Assembly (NCBI GenBank): GCA_017428285.1
Contig: JAFRRE010000050.1
Span: forward strand, 1 to 55,014
Reading direction: 5' to 3'
Source of the DNA: Bacteroidales bacterium
GTDB lineage: Bacteria > Bacteroidota > Bacteroidia > Bacteroidales > F082
Length of the DNA: 55,014 bases
Of the stretch, positions 17,543-26,526 are shown piece by piece. The translations under genes and the position numbers were made by a program. The notes below the pieces were generated by a model. That model saw only the letters and a program-made list of their open reading frames with translations, was not told the origin of the DNA and did not search any database. Within the stretch, counting starts at the first letter, position 1; every line of letters begins with the position of its first letter.

Positions 17543-19066
17543 TCATTTCTTCGGCTTCAATTCGTCAAAGATCATATTTCTTAGGTTGTCGATCGGGACG
17601 CGCACCTGCTGCATCGTGTCGCGGTCGCGGACGGTGACGGTGTTGTCAACCAATGTGTCGTTATCAACCGTGACACACATCGGCGTACCGATGGCATCCT
17701 GCCTTCTGTAGCGCTTGCCGATGCTGTCTTTCTCCTCGTACTGGCACATGAAGTCGGCCTTCAGCGAGTCGATGATCTCGCGGGCCTTCTCCGGAAGTCC
17801 GTCTTTCTTGACCAACGGTAGCACTGCCACCTTGTAAGGCGCCAGCACAGCCGGCAGCTTCAGCACCACGCGCTCCGAGCCGTCTTCAAGTTTTTCTTCG
17901 GTGAAGGCATTGCTGAACATGGCGAGGAACATGCGGTCGAGGCCGATGGAGGTCTCGATGACGTAAGGCGTGTAGCTCTCGTTGGTGTCGGGGTCGAAGT
18001 ACTGAAGTTTCTTGCCCGAGTATTTGGCGTGGGCCGAGAGGTCGAAGTCGGTGCGGCTGTGGATGCCTTCCAGCTCCTTGAAGCCGAAGGGGAAATCGAA
18101 CTCGATGTCGGTGGCGGCGTTGGCGTAGTGGGCCAGCTTCTCGTGGTCGTGGAAGCGGTATTTCTCGGCGGGCAGACCCAGCGAGAGGTGCCAAGCGAGG
18201 CGTTCCTGCTTCCAGTGTTGGAACCATTCGAGTTCCGTGCCAGGACGCACGAAGAACTGCATCTCCATCTGCTCGAACTCGCGCATGCGGAAGATGAACT
18301 GACGGGCCACGATCTCATTACGGAAGGCCTTACCGGTCTGGGCGATGCCGAACGGGATCTTCATGCGGCCGGTCTTCTGCACGTTGAGGTAGTTGACGAA
18401 GATGCCTTGTGCCGTCTCGGGACGCAAGTAGATGGTGTCGGAGCCGTCGGCCACGCTACCCATCTTGGTGGCAAACATCAGGTTGAACTGACGCACGTCG
18501 GTCCAGTTGCGGGTGCCGCTGATGGGGCAGACGATTTCCAAGTCAAGGATGAGCTGCTTGATGGCGTCTAGGTCGTTCTTCTCCATGGCGCCATAGAGGC
18601 GGTGGCTGATTTCCTCAATCTTGGCTTTGTGTTCAAGCACGCGCGGGTTGGTGGTCACAAACTGTTCCTCGTTGAAGGCGTCGCCGAAGCGCTTGCGGGC
18701 TTTCTCCACCTCTTTATTAATCTTCTCCTCGATTTTGGCCATATAGTCTTCGACGAGCACATCGGCGCGGTAGCGTTTCTTGCTGTCGCGGTTGTCGATG
18801 AGCGGGTCGTTGAAGGCGTCGACGTGGCCGGAGGCCTTCCACGTAGTGGGATGCATGAAGATGGCGGCGTCGATGCCGACGATGTTCTCGTGCATCTGCA
18901 CCATCGCCTTCCACCAGTATTCGCGGATGTTCTTCTTCAGCTCCACGCCGTTTTGGCCGTAGTCATAAACGGCTGAAAGTCCGTCATAAATCTCGCTCGA
19001 AGGGAAGATGAAACCATATTCCTTGGCATGAGCGGTTATCTTCTTGAAAAAATCTTCTTGGTTCAT
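17543..19066 (-). CDS. glyS: Glycyl-tRNA synthetase, alpha2 (dimeric) type
   Basis: Class II synthetase that charges tRNA-Gly. The 507-residue protein is the single-chain homodimeric form, not the alpha/beta tetramer. Visible family blocks include an N-terminal ITAHAKEYGFIFPSSEIYDG, SGHVDAFNDPL, motif 2 (FRNEIVARQFIFRMREFEQM) and motif 3 (ETSIGLDRMFLAMFSNAF). A C-terminal anticodon-binding domain begins near LAPYKVAVLPLV. Some databases call this form glyQS. It is followed by palindrome copy 2 and a strong terminator. No promoter box was found in the 41 bases before the start, and queA ends just upstream on the same strand, so the two are probably co-transcribed. Confidence 0.97.
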   Translation of the reverse strand: MNQEDFFKKITAHAKEYGFIFPSSEIYDGLSAVYDYGQNGVELKKNIREYWWKAMVQMHENIVGIDAAIFMHPTTWKASGHVDAFNDPLIDNRDSKKRYRADVLVEDYMAKIEEKINKEVEKARKRFGDAFNEEQFVTTNPRVLEHKAKIEEISHRLYGAMEKNDLDAIKQLILDLEIVCPISGTRNWTDVRQFNLMFATKMGSVADGSDTIYLRPETAQGIFVNYLNVQKTGRMKIPFGIAQTGKAFRNEIVARQFIFRMREFEQMEMQFFVRPGTELEWFQHWKQERLAWHLSLGLPAEKYRFHDHEKLAHYANAATDIEFDFPFGFKELEGIHSRTDFDLSAHAKYSGKKLQYFDPDTNESYTPYVIETSIGLDRMFLAMFSNAFTEEKLEDGSERVVLKLPAVLAPYKVAVLPLVKKDGLPEKAREIIDSLKADFMCQYEEKDSIGKRYRRQDAIGTPMCVTVDNDTLVDNTVTVRDRDTMQQVRVPIDNLRNMIFDELKPKK

Positions 19067-19107
19067 TATTGGTAACTATTTAAAATTCAGAATTTAATAC
19101 TTAAAAA

Positions 19108-20157
19108 TTAGATAATCAGCATCGCGTCACCATAGGTAAAGAAACGATACTTTTCGGCAATGGCTTCCTTGTAGGCTTTCATCAGCAAATCGTAACCAGC
19201 GAAAGCTGCCACTTCCATCATCATCGGTGATTTGGGAAGGTGGAAGTTGGTGATCATGCAGTTGGCGACCGAGAAGGTGTAAGGCGGGAAGATGAATTTG
19301 TTGGTCCAGCCTTTAAAGGGTTTGATCTTGCCGCTGATGGTCATGGCGGTTTCGAGTGCCTTCAATGAAGTGGTGCCAACGGCAAACACGTTGTTGTGGC
19401 GTTGGTTGGCCTCGTTGACCAGAGTACAGCATTCCTCGTCGATATACATCTCTTCCGAATCGGGCTTGTGCTTGGTGAGGTCTTCCACTTCGATGTCGCG
19501 GAAGTTACCCATGCCAGGGTGCAGAGTCAGCTCGGCGAAAGATGCGCCAACGATTTCAAGGCGTTTCATCAGGATCTTGCTGAAGTGCATGCCAGCAGTA
19601 GGAGCCGAAACAGCACCTTCCACTTTGGCGTAGATGGTCTGGAAGTCTTCGGCATCTTCAGGCGTTTCGTCACGGTTGAGCTCTTTTGGGATGGGCGTAT
19701 GGCCTAATGAAGACAGTGTTTTCTTGAATTCGTCATAGGTGCCGTCATACAGGAAACGCAGCGTTCTTCCTCTTGATGTGGTGTTGTCGATGACTTCGGC
19801 CACCAGCTCGTCGCCTTCTCCGAAATACAATTTATTGCCGATACGGATTTTGCGCGCTGGGTCGACAAGCACATCCCACAAACGGCTTTCGGGGTCAAGT
19901 TCGCGAAGCAATAGTACTTCGATCTTGGCACCTGTCTTTTCCTTTTCACCATAGAGTTTGGCGGGAAACACTTTTGTGTTGTTGATGACAAACACGTCGC
20001 CGTCTTTGACGTAATTGATGAGGTCCTTGAAGATGCAATGCTCAATCTTCTCGGTTTTTCTGTCGACAACCATCAAACGGGCTTCGTCACGGTTTTGCAT
20101 CGGATGGAGCGCGATCAATTCGCTGGGCAGGTTGAATTTGAACTGCGATAATTTCAT
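19108..20157 (-). CDS. queA: S-adenosylmethionine:tRNA ribosyltransferase-isomerase
   Basis: Transfers and isomerises the ribosyl group of SAM onto 7-aminomethyl-7-deazaguanine in tRNA to form epoxyqueuosine, the penultimate step of queuosine synthesis at position 34. The 349-residue length is typical. Family landmarks are [53 protein letters not shown] and the C-terminal [21 protein letters not shown] split across the last third. Its own TAnnTTTG box lies at 20193-20200, and glyS is 42 bases downstream. Other queuosine genes are not in the window. Confidence 0.97.
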   Translation of the reverse strand: MKLSQFKFNLPSELIALHPMQNRDEARLMVVDRKTEKIEHCIFKDLINYVKDGDVFVINNTKVFPAKLYGEKEKTGAKIEVLLLRELDPESRLWDVLVDPARKIRIGNKLYFGEGDELVAEVIDNTTSRGRTLRFLYDGTYDEFKKTLSSLGHTPIPKELNRDETPEDAEDFQTIYAKVEGAVSAPTAGMHFSKILMKRLEIVGASFAELTLHPGMGNFRDIEVEDLTKHKPDSEEMYIDEECCTLVNEANQRHNNVFAVGTTSLKALETAMTISGKIKPFKGWTNKFIFPPYTFSVANCMITNFHLPKSPMMMEVAAFAGYDLLMKAYKEAIAEKYRFFTYGDAMLII

Positions 20158-20192
20158 GCTATATTAAGTTTTGATTTTCCTTATAAGGGGCA

Positions 20193-20200
20193 CAAAGATA
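20193..20200 (-). promoter_or_regulatory. -7 promoter box TATCTTTG for queA(-glyS)
   Basis: TAnnTTTG match on the minus strand, 36 bases upstream of the queA ATG. Confidence 0.6.
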
Positions 20201-20237
20201 ATGCAGGACAAAAGTTTTGTCAAGTTTTTTTCTTAAA

Positions 20238-20990
20238 CTAATGGTTATCAGCTTTTTTCTGCTGTTTTTCTTCCTGCTCTTTCTTCCACTCCTTGAAAGC
20301 GTCGCCCGTGTCAACAATGTGCTGTCTCAGTTTCTCCAAAGGCCAAGCATCTTCAACGTTGAAGTTGCCGATGCGGGTGCGCCGAAGCGAGGTGAGGCAA
20401 GCACCGTTGCCCAAAGCCTTGCCGAAATCGTTGGCGAGGCTGCGTATGTAGGTGCCCTTGCTGCACGTCACCTCGAAGTCGAGTTCGGGGAAGCGGTCGA
20501 GATTGAGTTTGAAATCATCGATGCGGACATCGCGGGCTTTCAGCTCGATTTCTTCGTCGGAGCGGGCATAGTCGAAGGCGCGTTTTCCTTTGATTTTAAT
20601 GGCGGAGTACTTAGGTGGGTATTGCTTGAGGTCGCCGAGGAATTGTTGCCGGGCAGCTTCAATCTGTTCTGGAGTGATGCCATCCGTGGGGAAGAAGGTG
20701 TTGGGCTCGCTTTCCAAGTCAAAGGTTGGTGTGGTTTGTCCCAGTAGAATCGTCCCGGTGTAGGTCTTCACCTGCGCTTGAAATGTATCGATTTGTTTGG
20801 TCATCTTGCCCGTACACAAAATGAGCAGACCCGTTGCCAAGGGGTCCAAAGTTCCGGCATGTCCTACCTTGAGCTTGCGGATGCCATAGCAACGGTTGAG
20901 CAAGGAACGGATGAAGTTGACCGTGTCGAACGACGTCCAGTCCAAAGGTTTGTCGATGAGGATGACCTCGCCTTCTTCGAAGTTGAACAT
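20238..20990 (-). CDS. truB: tRNA pseudouridine(55) synthase
   Basis: Isomerises U55 in the T-loop of tRNA to pseudouridine. The 250-residue protein contains IDKPLDWTSFDTVNF, the catalytic block GHAGTLDPLATGLL (catalytic Asp in TLDP), PPKYSAIKIKGKRAFDYAR and the CSKGTYIRSLANDFG motif. The frame extends to 21044, but the ATG at 20990 starts the conserved N-terminus and overlaps the uppP stop by one base (TGATG), showing coupling. The C-terminal tail is Lys/Glu/Gln-rich. It is the last gene of the ftsX-DUF3098-uppP-truB operon. Confidence 0.96.
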   Translation of the reverse strand: MFNFEEGEVILIDKPLDWTSFDTVNFIRSLLNRCYGIRKLKVGHAGTLDPLATGLLILCTGKMTKQIDTFQAQVKTYTGTILLGQTTPTFDLESEPNTFFPTDGITPEQIEAARQQFLGDLKQYPPKYSAIKIKGKRAFDYARSDEEIELKARDVRIDDFKLNLDRFPELDFEVTCSKGTYIRSLANDFGKALGNGACLTSLRRTRIGNFNVEDAWPLEKLRQHIVDTGDAFKEWKKEQEEKQQKKADNH

Positions 20991-21811
20991 CAGGCGAAGA
21001 TTATGGCAACGAGGCCGATGATGGCGCAATAGACGGCAAACCAAATCAGTTTACCTTTCTTCACGATGTTGATCATCCACTTACAGGCGAAACAGCCTGC
21101 GATGAAGGCGGCCAGGAAGCCTACGATGGCAGCCACGGGTGAGATGCCGTCCATGGCTTGACTGAAGCCGACCTCAAAGATGTCCTTGATGTCAAGCAAT
21201 GCCTCGCCAAGGATGGGAGGAATGACCATTAGGAAGGAAAACTGGGCCAACTTTTCCTTTTTGTTGCCAAGCAACAAACCTGTCGCGATGGTTGAGCCAG
21301 AACGAGAGAGACCTGGCATAACGGCGCAGGCCTGGGCAATACCGATGATGAAGGCATGCAGACCACTGATGTTTTCCTTCTGACGCGGTTTGGCAAAGTA
21401 GGAAAAGGCAAGCAATGTAGCTGTCACTAAGAGCATGATGCCCACGATGAGGAGACCCGAGCCAAATACTTCCTCCACTTTGTCCTTGAAGAAGAAGCCC
21501 ACGATAGCCACTGGAATCATCGAGATGAGAATGTTGATGGCATATTTGGTGCCGTCGTTGAGGCCTTGGTAGGTGCGCCACGACTGACGGGCGAACAAAT
21601 CCTTGAAGATCCATACGATTTCCTTCCAGAGGATGACTAAGGTGCTGAGCACGGTGGCCACATGAAGCAATACGGTAAACGTGAGGTTTGAAGAGCCGTC
21701 GTCAAGGCCAAAAAGGGCTTGGCCGATGGCCAGATGTCCACTGCTGCTGACAGGAAGATATTCCGTCAGGCCCTGAAGCAGGCCGAGTATTAATGCTTGT
21801 AACCAACTCAT
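20990..21811 (-). CDS. uppP: Undecaprenyl-diphosphatase
   Basis: Integral membrane phosphatase (BacA/UppP) that recycles undecaprenyl pyrophosphate to the monophosphate carrier needed for peptidoglycan and O-antigen synthesis. The 273-residue protein begins with the family signature [20 protein letters not shown] and SGHLAI. It has the second motif [17 protein letters not shown] and multiple membrane helices. Its start overlaps the DUF3098 stop by four bases (ATGA), and its stop overlaps truB by one base. It is a normal-length member of the cell-envelope operon. Confidence 0.96.
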   Translation of the reverse strand: MSWLQALILGLLQGLTEYLPVSSSGHLAIGQALFGLDDGSSNLTFTVLLHVATVLSTLVILWKEIVWIFKDLFARQSWRTYQGLNDGTKYAINILISMIPVAIVGFFFKDKVEEVFGSGLLIVGIMLLVTATLLAFSYFAKPRQKENISGLHAFIIGIAQACAVMPGLSRSGSTIATGLLLGNKKEKLAQFSFLMVIPPILGEALLDIKDIFEVGFSQAMDGISPVAAIVGFLAAFIAGCFACKWMINIVKKGKLIWFAVYCAIIGLVAIIFA

Positions 21812-22077
21812 TTCTTGCTCCTCCAGAAGATTGCAACGATCTCTACCACAAAGCCAGCCAAGACCAAGATGGGAGCTAAGGTCAGGTGTTGAAAGTCAAA
21901 CATCTTTTCGTTGAAGACATCGGGGTCGCTTGAGCCACCACCAATCATCAGGATGAAGCCAATTGCGATGAGGGCAAGGCCAATGAGGACGATGATGTAA
22001 TTCTGTTTTCCGAAAGGCATTACCTTTTGTTCGTCAGAGATTTCGTTGGTTTCTTTTTTGTTTTTTTCTTTTGCCAT
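21808..22077 (-). CDS. DUF3098 small membrane protein
   Basis: An 89-residue protein with a charged Lys/Glu-rich N-terminus, then two predicted membrane helices ([39 protein letters not shown]) joined by a short [15 protein letters not shown] loop. This matches the DUF3098 family, which occurs in Bacteroidota between ftsX and uppP, as here. Function is unknown. The context suggests a cell-division or envelope accessory protein (inference). It overlaps uppP by four bases and lies 58 bases downstream of ftsX. Confidence 0.88.
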   Translation of the reverse strand: MAKEKNKKETNEISDEQKVMPFGKQNYIIVLIGLALIAIGFILMIGGGSSDPDVFNEKMFDFQHLTLAPILVLAGFVVEIVAIFWRSKK

Positions 22078-22135
22078 GGTATAATGTTGTTTGTTTTTCG
22101 ATTTTTATACGTGCCCTTCGATGGGTTCGATGTCT

Positions 22136-23014
22136 CTATGCATACAGTCGATCGACATCAGCGTTGAGGTATTTCCTAAGGGCTGAGTGGGTGGAAAGAC
22201 CTCCGAGCAGAATGCCTAGGATGATGATCCCAATGAAAATGCCGATGGTTATCTTGTAGTCCTGAATGGCTGACATCTCAGGAATTCGTTTGTTAAGGCC
22301 GTAGAGTAATAAGGCAAGGAAAGCATCCGCCAACAACGCTCCGAAAAAGCCTTGAGAAATACCACTTTTGATAAAAGGCCTACGGATATAGGAGGCTGTG
22401 GCACCTACAAGTTGCATGCTGCGAACAAGGAAACGCTTGGAATATATGCTAAGGCGTATGGTATTTCGAATCAAGGTGACAGCGATGATAAGAAGGATGA
22501 CGCTGGCAATCATCAGCGCAAATCCGATGCGGCGTACGTTTTGGTTGATGAGGTCGACGAGTGACTTCTGATAGTAAACCTCCTTGATGTCGGCATTGCC
22601 AAGCAGTTGCGATTCAATCACGTTGAGGCTGTCGTTATTGGCCCAAGCGGCGTTGAAACGAACGTCGATGGAAGGGAGGAGAGGGTTTTCCTCGTTGCCG
22701 AGCCATTGGAGGAAGTCTTCGCCAAGGTCGTCGCTAAGGCGGCGTATGGCTTCTTCTTTGGTGATGTATTCCGTCGACTTGACGGCAGGCATGGCATCGA
22801 GTTCTTTTTGCAAGCGTAAGATATTGGCTTCCTTTACATTGCTGTTCATCACAATCTCAAAACCGATGTTTTCCTTAAGGTGGTTGGAGAGCTTTTTGGC
22901 ATGCATGATGAGAAGGGCGAATACACCTAATAGGAAGAGTACCAAAGCGATACTCATCAGCGACATAAAGTAGGATCCTGCCACGCGGCGTTTGTTTGAA
23001 CTCTTTTCTGACAT
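22136..23014 (-). CDS. ftsX: Cell-division permease FtsX
   Basis: A 292-residue FtsX-type permease. It has an N-terminal helix (SYFMSLMSIALVLFLLGVFALLIM), a periplasmic domain of about 120 residues (IVMNSNVKEANILRLQKELD, TKEEAIRRLSDDLGEDFL), then three more helices with the FtsX core (LIRNTIRLSIYSKRFLVRSM, VGATASYIRRPFI). With the ATPase FtsE it normally transmits division state to periplasmic amidases; ftsE is not adjacent. It is the first gene of a four-gene operon with DUF3098, uppP and truB. Its promoter box lies at 23059-23066, back-to-back with that of the carboxylase gene. Confidence 0.93.
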   Translation of the reverse strand: MSEKSSNKRRVAGSYFMSLMSIALVLFLLGVFALLIMHAKKLSNHLKENIGFEIVMNSNVKEANILRLQKELDAMPAVKSTEYITKEEAIRRLSDDLGEDFLQWLGNEENPLLPSIDVRFNAAWANNDSLNVIESQLLGNADIKEVYYQKSLVDLINQNVRRIGFALMIASVILLIIAVTLIRNTIRLSIYSKRFLVRSMQLVGATASYIRRPFIKSGISQGFFGALLADAFLALLLYGLNKRIPEMSAIQDYKITIGIFIGIIILGILLGGLSTHSALRKYLNADVDRLYA

Positions 23015-23058
23015 ATTGACTTCGTCGAATCTTACGATTTCATCGTATTATGAAACGG

Positions 23059-23066
23059 CAAAGATA
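23059..23066 (-). promoter_or_regulatory. -7 promoter box TATCTTTG for the ftsX operon
   Basis: TAnnTTTG match on the minus strand, 45 bases upstream of the ftsX ATG. Confidence 0.6.
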
Positions 23067-23097
23067 AACAATTTATGCGGCGTAGTGGAAAAATTTC

Positions 23098-23105
23098 TAT
23101 TTTTG
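23098..23105 (+). promoter_or_regulatory. -7 promoter box TATTTTTG for the carboxylase gene
   Basis: TAnnTTTG match 21 bases upstream of the ATG at 23126. It rules out the longer start at 23075. Confidence 0.6.
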
Positions 23106-23125
23106 TACTTTCAAACCTATGGGAA

Positions 23126-24733
23126 ATGCAAGTACTGAAATCCAACATACGCACTGATTCCGAGGAGTTCAAGCAGAACGAGAAGAACTTCCTCGCCTTG
23201 ATGGCGCAATATCGTGAGGCAATGTCGGCCTCCATGCAGGGTGGGGGCGAGGCTGCTGTGGCCAAACACAAGAAACGCAACAAGCTGCTCGCCCGTGAAC
23301 GCATCGACTTGCTCATTGACCCGAACACCCCGTTTTTGGAACTGTCGCCAATGGCTGCCTACGGCACCTATAACAACGACTTTCCTTCGGCTGGCATCAT
23401 CACTGGCATTGGTGTCGTCCAAGGTCGTGAGGCGGTCATCGTGGCCAATGATGCCACTGTAAAAGGAGGCACTTACATGCAGTACACGGTGAAGAAACAC
23501 CTTCGTGCTCAGGAAATTGCCATGGAAAACCATCTGCCGTGCGTCTATATGGTCGACAGTGGTGGCGCTTTCCTGCCAGAACAGGATACAGTCTTCCCCG
23601 ATCGTGACCACTTTGGCCGTTTCTTCTATAATCAAGCACGCATGTCGGCCATGGGCATCCCGCAGATTGCCATCGTGATGGGTATGTGTACCGCTGGTGG
23701 CGCTTACGTTCCTGCCATGAGTGATGAGACCATTATCGTGCGCAACCAAGGCACGATTTACCTTGGTGGACCGCCCTTGGTAAAGGCTGCTACGGGCGAG
23801 GTGGTTACTGCTGAAGAACTAGGTGGTGGCGAGATGCACACCTCCGTGTCGGGTGTGGCCGATCACTTGGCCGAAAACGACCAGCATGCCTTGCAGATTT
23901 GCCGTAACATATTCAAGACTCTGGAGAAATCCCACCGCCAGAAACTGGATATATTACCCGTGGAAGCTCCTTTGTATGACCCGCACGACCTGTATGGTCT
24001 CGCGCCTATCGACTTTCACAAGCTTGTCGACCCGAGGGAAATCATCGCCCGCCTTGTCGATGGCAGCCGTTTCCAAGAGTTTAAGTCACGCTATGCAACT
24101 ACCATCGTTTGCGGCTTTGCCCACTTGATGGGATTTCCTGTTGGAATCATCGCCAACTACGGTGTGTTATTCTCAGAATCAGCCTTAAAAGCTACCCATT
24201 TCATCGAGTTATGCTGCCAACGTAACATTCCCTTGGTGTTCTTGCAAAACATAACAGGCTTCATGGTGGGTAAGCAATACGAGCAGGGGGGTATCGCCAA
24301 AGACGGCGCCAAAATGGTGCATGCTGTCTCTAATGCCAATGTGCCTAAGTTTACGGTTATCTTTGGTGGCTCGTTTGGCGCCGGTAACTATGGTATGGCC
24401 GGTAGGGCCTACAGCCCAAGGCTGCTCTTCATGTGGCCCAACGCCAAGATTTCCGTTATGGGTGGTGAGCAGGCTGCCAGCGTGTTGGCCACTGTCAAGG
24501 AAGACCAGTACAAATATAAAGGACTTGAAGTGCCAAAAGACGAAATCGCCCAGCTTAAGAAAGAGATTCTGGCCAAATATGACTATGAAGGCTCAGCGTT
24601 TTATAGTACCGCACGGCTATGGGACGATGGCATCATCGATCCGATAGACACAAGGAAGATTTTGGCTTTAGGCATCGCTGCCTCGTTGAACCAGCCCTTC
24701 CCACAGCAACAGTTTGGCGTGTTCAGGATGTAA
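23126..24733 (+). CDS. Acyl-CoA carboxylase, carboxyltransferase (beta) subunit, methylcrotonoyl-CoA type
   Basis: A 535-residue carboxyltransferase that moves carboxyl from carboxybiotin to an acyl-CoA. It has both crotonase-fold halves: N-terminal [20 protein letters not shown] and [20 protein letters not shown], with the oxyanion-type [18 protein letters not shown]-terminal [34 protein letters not shown] and [20 protein letters not shown]. These motifs are closest to methylcrotonoyl-CoA or geranyl-CoA carboxylase beta subunits, which serve leucine or isoprenoid breakdown. The acyl substrate is not certain. The biotin carboxylase/BCCP partner is not in the window. The start is set by the promoter box at 23098-23105. 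The 3' end overlaps the convergent ABC transporter gene by 11 bases. Confidence 0.9.
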   Translation: MQVLKSNIRTDSEEFKQNEKNFLALMAQYREAMSASMQGGGEAAVAKHKKRNKLLARERIDLLIDPNTPFLELSPMAAYGTYNNDFPSAGIITGIGVVQGREAVIVANDATVKGGTYMQYTVKKHLRAQEIAMENHLPCVYMVDSGGAFLPEQDTVFPDRDHFGRFFYNQARMSAMGIPQIAIVMGMCTAGGAYVPAMSDETIIVRNQGTIYLGGPPLVKAATGEVVTAEELGGGEMHTSVSGVADHLAENDQHALQICRNIFKTLEKSHRQKLDILPVEAPLYDPHDLYGLAPIDFHKLVDPREIIARLVDGSRFQEFKSRYATTIVCGFAHLMGFPVGIIANYGVLFSESALKATHFIELCCQRNIPLVFLQNITGFMVGKQYEQGGIAKDGAKMVHAVSNANVPKFTVIFGGSFGAGNYGMAGRAYSPRLLFMWPNAKISVMGGEQAASVLATVKEDQYKYKGLEVPKDEIAQLKKEILAKYDYEGSAFYSTARLWDDGIIDPIDTRKILALGIAASLNQPFPQQQFGVFRM

Positions 24734-26510
24734 CAGTCCTCGCAATCTTTTCGATATTCAAACTTCTCGCTGAAGCATCGATGATGTCTTTATAGATGCC
24801 ACCTTTCTTGTATATGGTGTCGGGGTCACCGTCTTCTTCAACGCGACCTTGCTGTAAGGCATAGATATAGTCGGCATCAATGATCTGCGAGATGCTATGC
24901 GAGATGATGATGACGGTGCGGTCTTTCTTGATGGCATCGATGCTGTTCTTGATTTGCTCTGTCGCGATGGCATCAAGGCTGGCCGTCGGCTCGTCCAAGA
25001 AGATGATTGGCGGATTCTTGAGGAACATACGGGCGATAGCTACACGTTGCTGCTGACCCCCCGAGAGGTCGGCGGCATTGTTGTTGAATTGCTTCGGCAA
25101 CTCCATGACCTGGTCGTAGAGATGCGATTTCTTGGCGGCTTCTACCACGTCTTCGTGCGTAGCCTTGGGATTGCCGTAAAGGATATTCTCCTCGATGGTG
25201 CCATCGAAGATGTGGTTCTTTTGCAGCACGAGACCGATGTTCTCACGAAGGTATTGCGTGTCGTATTCGCGCAAATCCACACCATCCAAGAAAATCTGGC
25301 CCACTTGAGGCTCATAGAACTTGTCCAATAGGTTGACGATGGTACTCTTACCCGCACCGGAGAGTCCGACCAAGGCGGTAATCTTTCCTGGGTCGATGGT
25401 CATATTCACATCGAAAAGGGCTTGGTTGCCATTGGGATAGGTGAAGTCGACATGCTTGATTTCGAACTTGCCGTGAATCTTCTCGGGACGGTAATTGCCC
25501 GAAGGCTCGATTTCTTTCTCGGAGTTGAGGATGCCGAAGAAGCCCTCTGCATAAATTAAGGCATCGTTCACATCATCGAAGATGCGCTGCAGTTGCGTGA
25601 TGGGGGCTATGACGTTGCTGAACAGCATCACATGGTACATGATCTTACCGATGGTCATTCCGGGATAGCCTTTCAACACGAGGTAGGCAGTGAGGATGAT
25701 GACTAACACAGTACCAACCTGTCTCACAAAGCTCTTCACACCGTTGTAATAGAAGGCCACACGACGGGTTTTCATTTGGTTTTCAGTCACTTGATTCTGA
25801 ATATCGAGCTGCTTCTGAGCCTCAATCTGCTCTCGGTTGAAACTCTTGATGACATTGATGGAGTCGATGATGTTCTTGATGCCCTGGCTCTTGGTCTCGA
25901 GGTGGGAACGCATCTCACGGCGCCAGCCTTTGAGGCGCTTGGCTTGACGGTAGGTGATCCAAAAATAGATGGGTACGATACCCAAAGCCACAAGGCCGAC
26001 ATACACATTGGCAGCAAACATCAGTATCAAAGCCAGCAATGCGCTCGTGAACAAAGGCAAAAGGTCGATGAAGAAGTTCTGCACTGTGCGCGACAGGCTG
26101 CTCACACCTTGGTCGATACGGGCCTGGAGTTTGCCTGTGGCATTGTCTCCCGAGTTGAAAAAGGCCATCTTGAAGGTCAACACCTTCTCGATGACGCTTT
26201 GGGCTAGGTCGCGGCTGACGAAGATGCGCATCCGCTCGCCGTAGTAGTTTTGGGCAAAGGTGATGAGGGCCGAAAGGATTTCCTTGCCCAGCAACACGAT
26301 GGTGATGATGGTCATGATGCGGGCGGCCTGGCTCCAGCTGAAGTCAGTGCCGATGAGCGCATTGATGGCATCGACGGTCCTATCCAAGACGATGGCATTG
26401 ACCTGGGCCATCAGAGAGCCGACGAGAGTTAGTATTAAAGTGATGAAGACCAGCCATTTGTATGGCTTTACAAAGGGTCGGATGTTCTTGAAGAGTTGGA
26501 AGAGATTCAT
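24723..26510 (-). CDS. ABC exporter, fused permease and ATPase
   Basis: A 595-residue half-transporter of the MsbA/multidrug type that functions as a dimer. The membrane domain (about residues 1-320) has six predicted helices, starting [20 protein letters not shown]. The nucleotide-binding domain (about 345-590) has Walker [10 protein letters not shown], the Q-loop region [20 protein letters not shown], signature [13 protein letters not shown], Walker [13 protein letters not shown] and the switch His in IISHSISQ. The substrate is unknown; lipid, peptide or drug are all possible. It starts 16 bases downstream of the U32 gene on the same strand, so it probably shares that transcript. It is convergent with the carboxylase and overlaps its 3' end. 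Confidence 0.93.
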   Translation of the reverse strand: MNLFQLFKNIRPFVKPYKWLVFITLILTLVGSLMAQVNAIVLDRTVDAINALIGTDFSWSQAARIMTIITIVLLGKEILSALITFAQNYYGERMRIFVSRDLAQSVIEKVLTFKMAFFNSGDNATGKLQARIDQGVSSLSRTVQNFFIDLLPLFTSALLALILMFAANVYVGLVALGIVPIYFWITYRQAKRLKGWRREMRSHLETKSQGIKNIIDSINVIKSFNREQIEAQKQLDIQNQVTENQMKTRRVAFYYNGVKSFVRQVGTVLVIILTAYLVLKGYPGMTIGKIMYHVMLFSNVIAPITQLQRIFDDVNDALIYAEGFFGILNSEKEIEPSGNYRPEKIHGKFEIKHVDFTYPNGNQALFDVNMTIDPGKITALVGLSGAGKSTIVNLLDKFYEPQVGQIFLDGVDLREYDTQYLRENIGLVLQKNHIFDGTIEENILYGNPKATHEDVVEAAKKSHLYDQVMELPKQFNNNAADLSGGQQQRVAIARMFLKNPPIIFLDEPTASLDAIATEQIKNSIDAIKKDRTVIIISHSISQIIDADYIYALQQGRVEEDGDPDTIYKKGGIYKDIIDASARSLNIEKIARTVTS

Positions 26511-26526
26511 AGTATTTTATGATTGT

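Noticed and set aside
24723..24733. Overlap of convergent genes as a sign of a frameshift or misassembly
   Set aside because: Both proteins reach their normal C-termini, and an 11-base 3' overlap is within the ordinary range.
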